Below, one piece after another: positions 60,777 to 64,000 of a DNA stretch of 64,000 nt. The notes beneath the pieces are model-generated. The model searched no databases and was not told where the DNA came from. It saw nothing but the letters and a program-made list of their open reading frames with translations. Made by a program: the position numbers and the translations under genes. Source of the DNA: JARKPK01 sp964631235 (GTDB taxonomy: Bacteria > Planctomycetota > Planctomycetia > Pirellulales > Thermoguttaceae); NCBI GenBank assembly GCA_964631235.1, contig CAZVZX010000009.1, forward strand, positions 62,001 to 126,000, read 5' to 3'. Each line of letters opens with the position of its first letter. The stretch's first letter is position 1.

Positions 60777-62456
60777 TCACACCGGTTTCGTCCACGCCGG
60801 GAACTCGATTTCGATCTGTTCGCGTTCGGATTTGCAGATTTCGCGCAGGTCTTCGCGGGCACGGAAGAAGGCATCGACCACGGCGGGATCCCATTGCTGT
60901 CCGGCGCCGGCGCGGAAGATGGCGTCGATCTTTTCGTCGGGCATTCCTTTGCGGTAGGGACGATCGCTGCCCATGGCGTCGTACGAGTCGGCCACGGCAA
61001 CGATGCGGGCCGCCATGGGGATGTTGGCGCCAGCCAGGTTTTGCGGGTAGCCGCCGCCGTCCCATGATTCGTGGTGGTGGAGCACGATCGGCAGCACATC
61101 GCCCAACTTCGTCAAATCGCGGAGAATCTTATGGCCGATCACCACATGCCGCTTGATGTGTTCGTATTCGGCCTCGGTGAGTTTGTCGGGCTTGCGGAGA
61201 ACTTGGTCGTCGATGCCGATCTTGCCGATGTCGTGCAACAGGCCGGCCAGGTAAATGGTGTGCGTTTCGGCGCGGTCGCAGCCCATCTCTTCGGCCAGCC
61301 GGACGGCCAGCCGGGCCACGCGATCGCTATGACCGCAGGTGTATTGGTCCTTGGCGTCGATGGCCGAGGTCAGCGCGCGAACGATGCCGGCCAACAGCTC
61401 GCGCTGCTGGCGATAGAGTTCGATGTTGCCGCTGTGGATGCCGACGATGGCCGCCACGGAGTTGAGCAAGCTGGCTTCAACGGTACCGAATTCTAGGCCG
61501 CGGCGATGATTGACCGCCGCGAGCCAACCGAACAAATGCTCGCCTTCGACCAGCGCAACGACGACCAACTCGCGGACCTCGGCAACGGGCCAGCCCTCAC
61601 GCCGTGTCGCGTAGTTGACCACAGTGGGGCGGCCGCCGGGATTCGGATTGAGGTAGGCGATGATCGCGTTGAACTGATCTTCGGAGATGGGGCACGTGCC
61701 GCCGGTAAGCATCAGGCTCTTGGATCGGGCCGTGTGTTGCAGCGAAGCGTCTTGTACGGTCACGGGCAGAAACTGCAAGACGAACGCCTCGGCCGGAACC
61801 ACCTCGCCGAGCCAATCGAGGGCAATCCGCCCCAGCTCTTCGTCGCTTTCCGAGATCCGCAGATGCTGCGTCAGCCGATGGAGCAGGCTGATCTCTTCAT
61901 ACGTCGCGGCCAAATTGGCCGTGAGGCTCCGCGTTTCGTGCTCGAGTTCGGCGGCGCGCAGCGCGGCAGATCGCTCGGCCGAGTAGAGTTCGGCCATGCG
62001 GAGCAGGGCGTCGGGCTCCCACGGCTTTTGCCGCAGCATCCAGCACGCCGTTTGCGCCGCGTCGATCTGAAGCTCTTCGCATGTGCGCGAAATCGTTTCA
62101 TGGGGTCGCGGACGCCGCGTGAGGAACATCGAAGCAGCCACCAGCGGAGTCGCGGCGGTTGTCACGCAGGGAACGGCCAGGGTGATCAGCGGGTCTTCCT
62201 CGTCGATGAATTCGGCACGGTTGCGTTCGCCCACCGCGCGAAGCAAAGCGGCGCGTTGCGACCAATCGCGCCGCGGCAGATCGTCGGGCAGAACGACCGG
62301 TTCGCCGTTGCGCCCGTCAAAAAGGGCGAATGATGCGCCAAACAGCCGCTGCAACCGTGCAGCCTCGGCGAGTGCGACATCGGCATCATTCGTCGGCGTG
62401 GCCAACGAACCGAATAACGACGCGTTGGGAATCGAAGTCAGTGTTGCTGCGTGCAT
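60777..62456 (-). CDS. GAF and HD-GYP domain phosphodiesterase-like protein
   Basis: This 559-residue soluble protein has an N-terminal sensor part (about 10-170), then a GAF-like region (about 190-340, LHRLTQHLRISESDEELGRI). An HD-GYP domain lies at about 360-540. Metal-binding residues are intact: HSDRVARL, LAGLLHDIGKIGID, HVVIGHKIL, LHHHESWDGGGYP with the GYP loop variant. HD-GYP proteins degrade cyclic di-GMP. The start at 62456 was chosen as the first Met preceding the alpha-helical N-part. It stands alone with a long upstream region. Confidence 0.9.
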   Translation of the reverse strand: MHAATLTSIPNASLFGSLATPTNDADVALAEAARLQRLFGASFALFDGRNGEPVVLPDDLPRRDWSQRAALLRAVGERNRAEFIDEEDPLITLAVPCVTTAATPLVAASMFLTRRPRPHETISRTCEELQIDAAQTACWMLRQKPWEPDALLRMAELYSAERSAALRAAELEHETRSLTANLAATYEEISLLHRLTQHLRISESDEELGRIALDWLGEVVPAEAFVLQFLPVTVQDASLQHTARSKSLMLTGGTCPISEDQFNAIIAYLNPNPGGRPTVVNYATRREGWPVAEVRELVVVALVEGEHLFGWLAAVNHRRGLEFGTVEASLLNSVAAIVGIHSGNIELYRQQRELLAGIVRALTSAIDAKDQYTCGHSDRVARLAVRLAEEMGCDRAETHTIYLAGLLHDIGKIGIDDQVLRKPDKLTEAEYEHIKRHVVIGHKILRDLTKLGDVLPIVLHHHESWDGGGYPQNLAGANIPMAARIVAVADSYDAMGSDRPYRKGMPDEKIDAIFRAGAGQQWDPAVVDAFFRAREDLREICKSEREQIEIEFPAWTKPV

Positions 62457-63200
62457 GGTTGTCCGCGCTGCGGTTGCGCCGGTCTCCGTCGAACCTCGGC
62501 AAGGGAACGGCTGGTTCGGGTCGCCTGAAGGAGTCGCGCTGAACTTGGATAGCGGCCGCGCACACGGCGAAGCGGGATGTTGCGCACCGCACCTGCTCAG
62601 ACCGCCTCGTGTTCTCCGCCGTTTTTCGGCATTGCTCCCATCGAGCGACCGCATGGTTTTTTCACAGGCCGCCGAAGGAATTGCGACCCAAAAAAACCTT
62701 GCATGAAAATCTACTGCGCAGATTCGTTTTCGTGGTCGTCGTCCCCGATCGGCCCCGCCCGTATTATTCCGGCCGCAGACCGCCTTTGCCGCTTGTGTCG
62801 TTTGTGATGCAGCGGGACGGTCGAAAATCGCTGTGTCTGGTCGCCCACGGGCAGGTATTCGGGCGGAGGAACATTCGCGGAGTAGGCGACGGAGAACAAA
62901 GTGCCGCTTGAGAAACGAGCGAGAGGGGGCCGTTCCACCGCCGAACGCTCCCGTCGACGCTGGCATCGATCCGAAGAAATCGCGTTTCGGCCTTGCCGAG
63001 AACGGCTCCGGCGGGGCAGACCCCTCCGGCTGCATGTCTTCGTGCCGCCCAGGTGTGCGGATTTGATCGCTTCTTCCACGGACCGCCGGCAGCGATCGGA
63101 CACACTTGTGCGAACGCCGTAAGAATCGGCGCGGAGCGTGCGCTTTTCGGCGGAGCGATTGAAACAGCGAGTTTGACCGTCGCGGGGAATCCGCCTCTGC
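62457..63200. other. Intergenic region upstream of the HD-GYP gene
   Basis: About 740 bp, presumably carrying its promoter. No gene or RNA recognised; only short frames. Confidence 0.4.
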
Positions 63201-63308
63201 CTAACCGCTCGTTGAAAAACACGATTCCAATGAGATCAGCCCGCGGTTCTTCGGAAAACGCACACGGCCCCCAATCCAAAAAAACGGCTTTTTCAACGGG
63301 CTGCTAAC
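63201..63308 (+). repeat. PE palindromic element, complete copy
   Basis: Left arm CTAACCGCTCGTTGAAAAAC, right arm GCTTTTTCAACGGGCTGCTA (63287-63306), internal GATTCCAATGAGATCAGCC. The inverted ends match the PE at 46217. The right end contains the stop codon (TAG at 63304-63306, minus strand) of the truncated PilO/PilP-like gene. Confidence 0.85.
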
Positions 63309-64000
63309 CGCGAGGGGAGGCGCTCGATGTCGGGGCGGCCACAACTCCCGACTCTTTCAGACTGGCGCCGGCAGTGACGATCCGAGGCGTGCCGTCCAAT
63401 TCAATCTCGACGGCATTTCGACCGATGCGTTTGACCACGCCCTTGCTTTCGCCGATGACGAACGATTCGCCTTCGCCGAGCTTGAACTGTTTGCCGATGG
63501 TTCGTGCGTCGATCCACACCTGCGGTCGGCCGTCCACTTGCAAAATGGCCGTCACATAGGCGAACTTGGCGTGGTCGAAGGCGGGCGGTTTGGGCGGCGG
63601 GGGCTTGGGGGGATCGGGCCGCGGCGGCGGATCGCGCCGGACGACGACCGGCGGCGGGGGCGGCGAATAGGGCGTAAACAGCCCGACCGCATCGACGAAT
63701 CGTTCGCCCTCCATCCTCCGGCGCACGATGGTGCGAACGTAGTCGTCAACGCTGGACTGCGCCAACCGCGCCACGCGGCCCTCGGCAAGCCGATCGGTGC
63801 GATCGGCGGTGGCCAGTGCGGCCGCCTCGATCGTAACCGCCAAGTCGAACTCTTTGCCGCCATCGACCGGGTTCAACGAAAGCCGGCGAATCTGATGCAG
63901 GTGCGGTGCGGTGTAGAACTCGTAGAGAAAACGGGTGAGCTGATCGAGCGAGGCCCTGCCTTCCAAACGGAAGGGGTAGATGGTGTAAACACCCTTGCGC
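63304..64000 (-). CDS. PilO/PilP-like pilus assembly protein, C-terminal part
   Basis: This partial minus-strand gene continues beyond the right edge; the frame is open across the end (KGVYTIYPFRLEGRASLDQL). The first visible region resembles the PilO domain (LTRFLYEFYTAPHLHQIRRL, then FDLAVTIEAAAL). A Pro-rich linker (SPPPPPVVV) follows. The last 95 residues look like a PilP/GspC-type beta domain (FAYVTAILQVDGRPQVWIDA, GESKGVVKRIGRNAVEIEL). A PilO-PilP fusion of type IV pilus or related secretion machinery is inferred; no sequence search was possible. The stop lies within the end of a PE repeat. Confidence 0.55.
   Translation of the reverse strand, partial: RKGVYTIYPFRLEGRASLDQLTRFLYEFYTAPHLHQIRRLSLNPVDGGKEFDLAVTIEAAALATADRTDRLAEGRVARLAQSSVDDYVRTIVRRRMEGERFVDAVGLFTPYSPPPPPVVVRRDPPPRPDPPKPPPPKPPAFDHAKFAYVTAILQVDGRPQVWIDARTIGKQFKLGEGESFVIGESKGVVKRIGRNAVEIELDGTPRIVTAGASLKESGVVAAPTSSASPRG

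Overview
The window looks like a planctomycete chromosome segment, probably Pirellulales-like. It is GC-rich, genes are scattered on both strands with long intergenic stretches, and it carries families typical of that phylum: a DUF1559 pseudopilin-like protein, Tat-exported Gfo/Idh/MocA oxidoreductases, DUF4838 and DUF4832 proteins, a Tat-exported FAD oxidoreductase, an RDD/SpoIIM membrane pair, and proline-rich lipoproteins. This placement is inferred from gene content only. There is no rRNA, plasmid or phage module, or CRISPR array.

Layout. 1-6 kb: start of an M20-type peptidase, a single-domain response regulator, a small membrane protein, an outer-membrane porin-like barrel and purC. 6-9.6 kb: a minus-strand ECF sigma operon (sigma factor, anti-sigma-like membrane protein, exported coiled-coil protein, exported Gly/Pro repeat protein). 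10-16 kb: a small membrane protein, an NAD-dependent epimerase overlapping a ferrochelatase, a proline-rich anchored protein, a methyltransferase and a phosphoesterase. 16-23.4 kb: rpmI-rplT-pheS-pheT with comEC upstream. 23.4-34.3 kb: a lipoprotein, a UroD-family protein, a Na+/Ca2+ exchanger, a zinc-ribbon membrane protein, a LysM/L,D-transpeptidase, a DUF4832 protein, tRNA-Gln and a DUF169 protein. 34-41.6 kb: a FAD oxidoreductase, the Mrp P-loop protein, a two-gene module of a degenerate receiver and a degenerate NtrC-like regulator, a membrane protein and a glutamine amidotransferase. 42-48.9 kb: RDD, SpoIIM, DUF4838, Gfo/Idh and nnrD. 49-53.2 kb: tRNA-Gly, a second Gfo/Idh, DUF1559 and a CAU tRNA. 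54-58 kb: an MFS-acyltransferase fusion followed by an acyl-activating enzyme. 58-64 kb: a YdjY-like lipoprotein, an unknown basic protein, a GAF/HD-GYP protein and a truncated PilO/PilP-like protein.

The intergenic DNA is unusually rich in four interspersed repeat families. The most striking (LR, about 95 bp) has eight copies. Six lie within about 170 bp upstream of a start codon in the same orientation as the gene, including one between pheS and pheT. Its segments could form mutually exclusive hairpins, so it may be a mobile or dispersed leader element. The other families are a palindromic MITE-like element (PE), a roughly 150-bp repeat (R3) and a short tandem CGCGAA repeat (R4).
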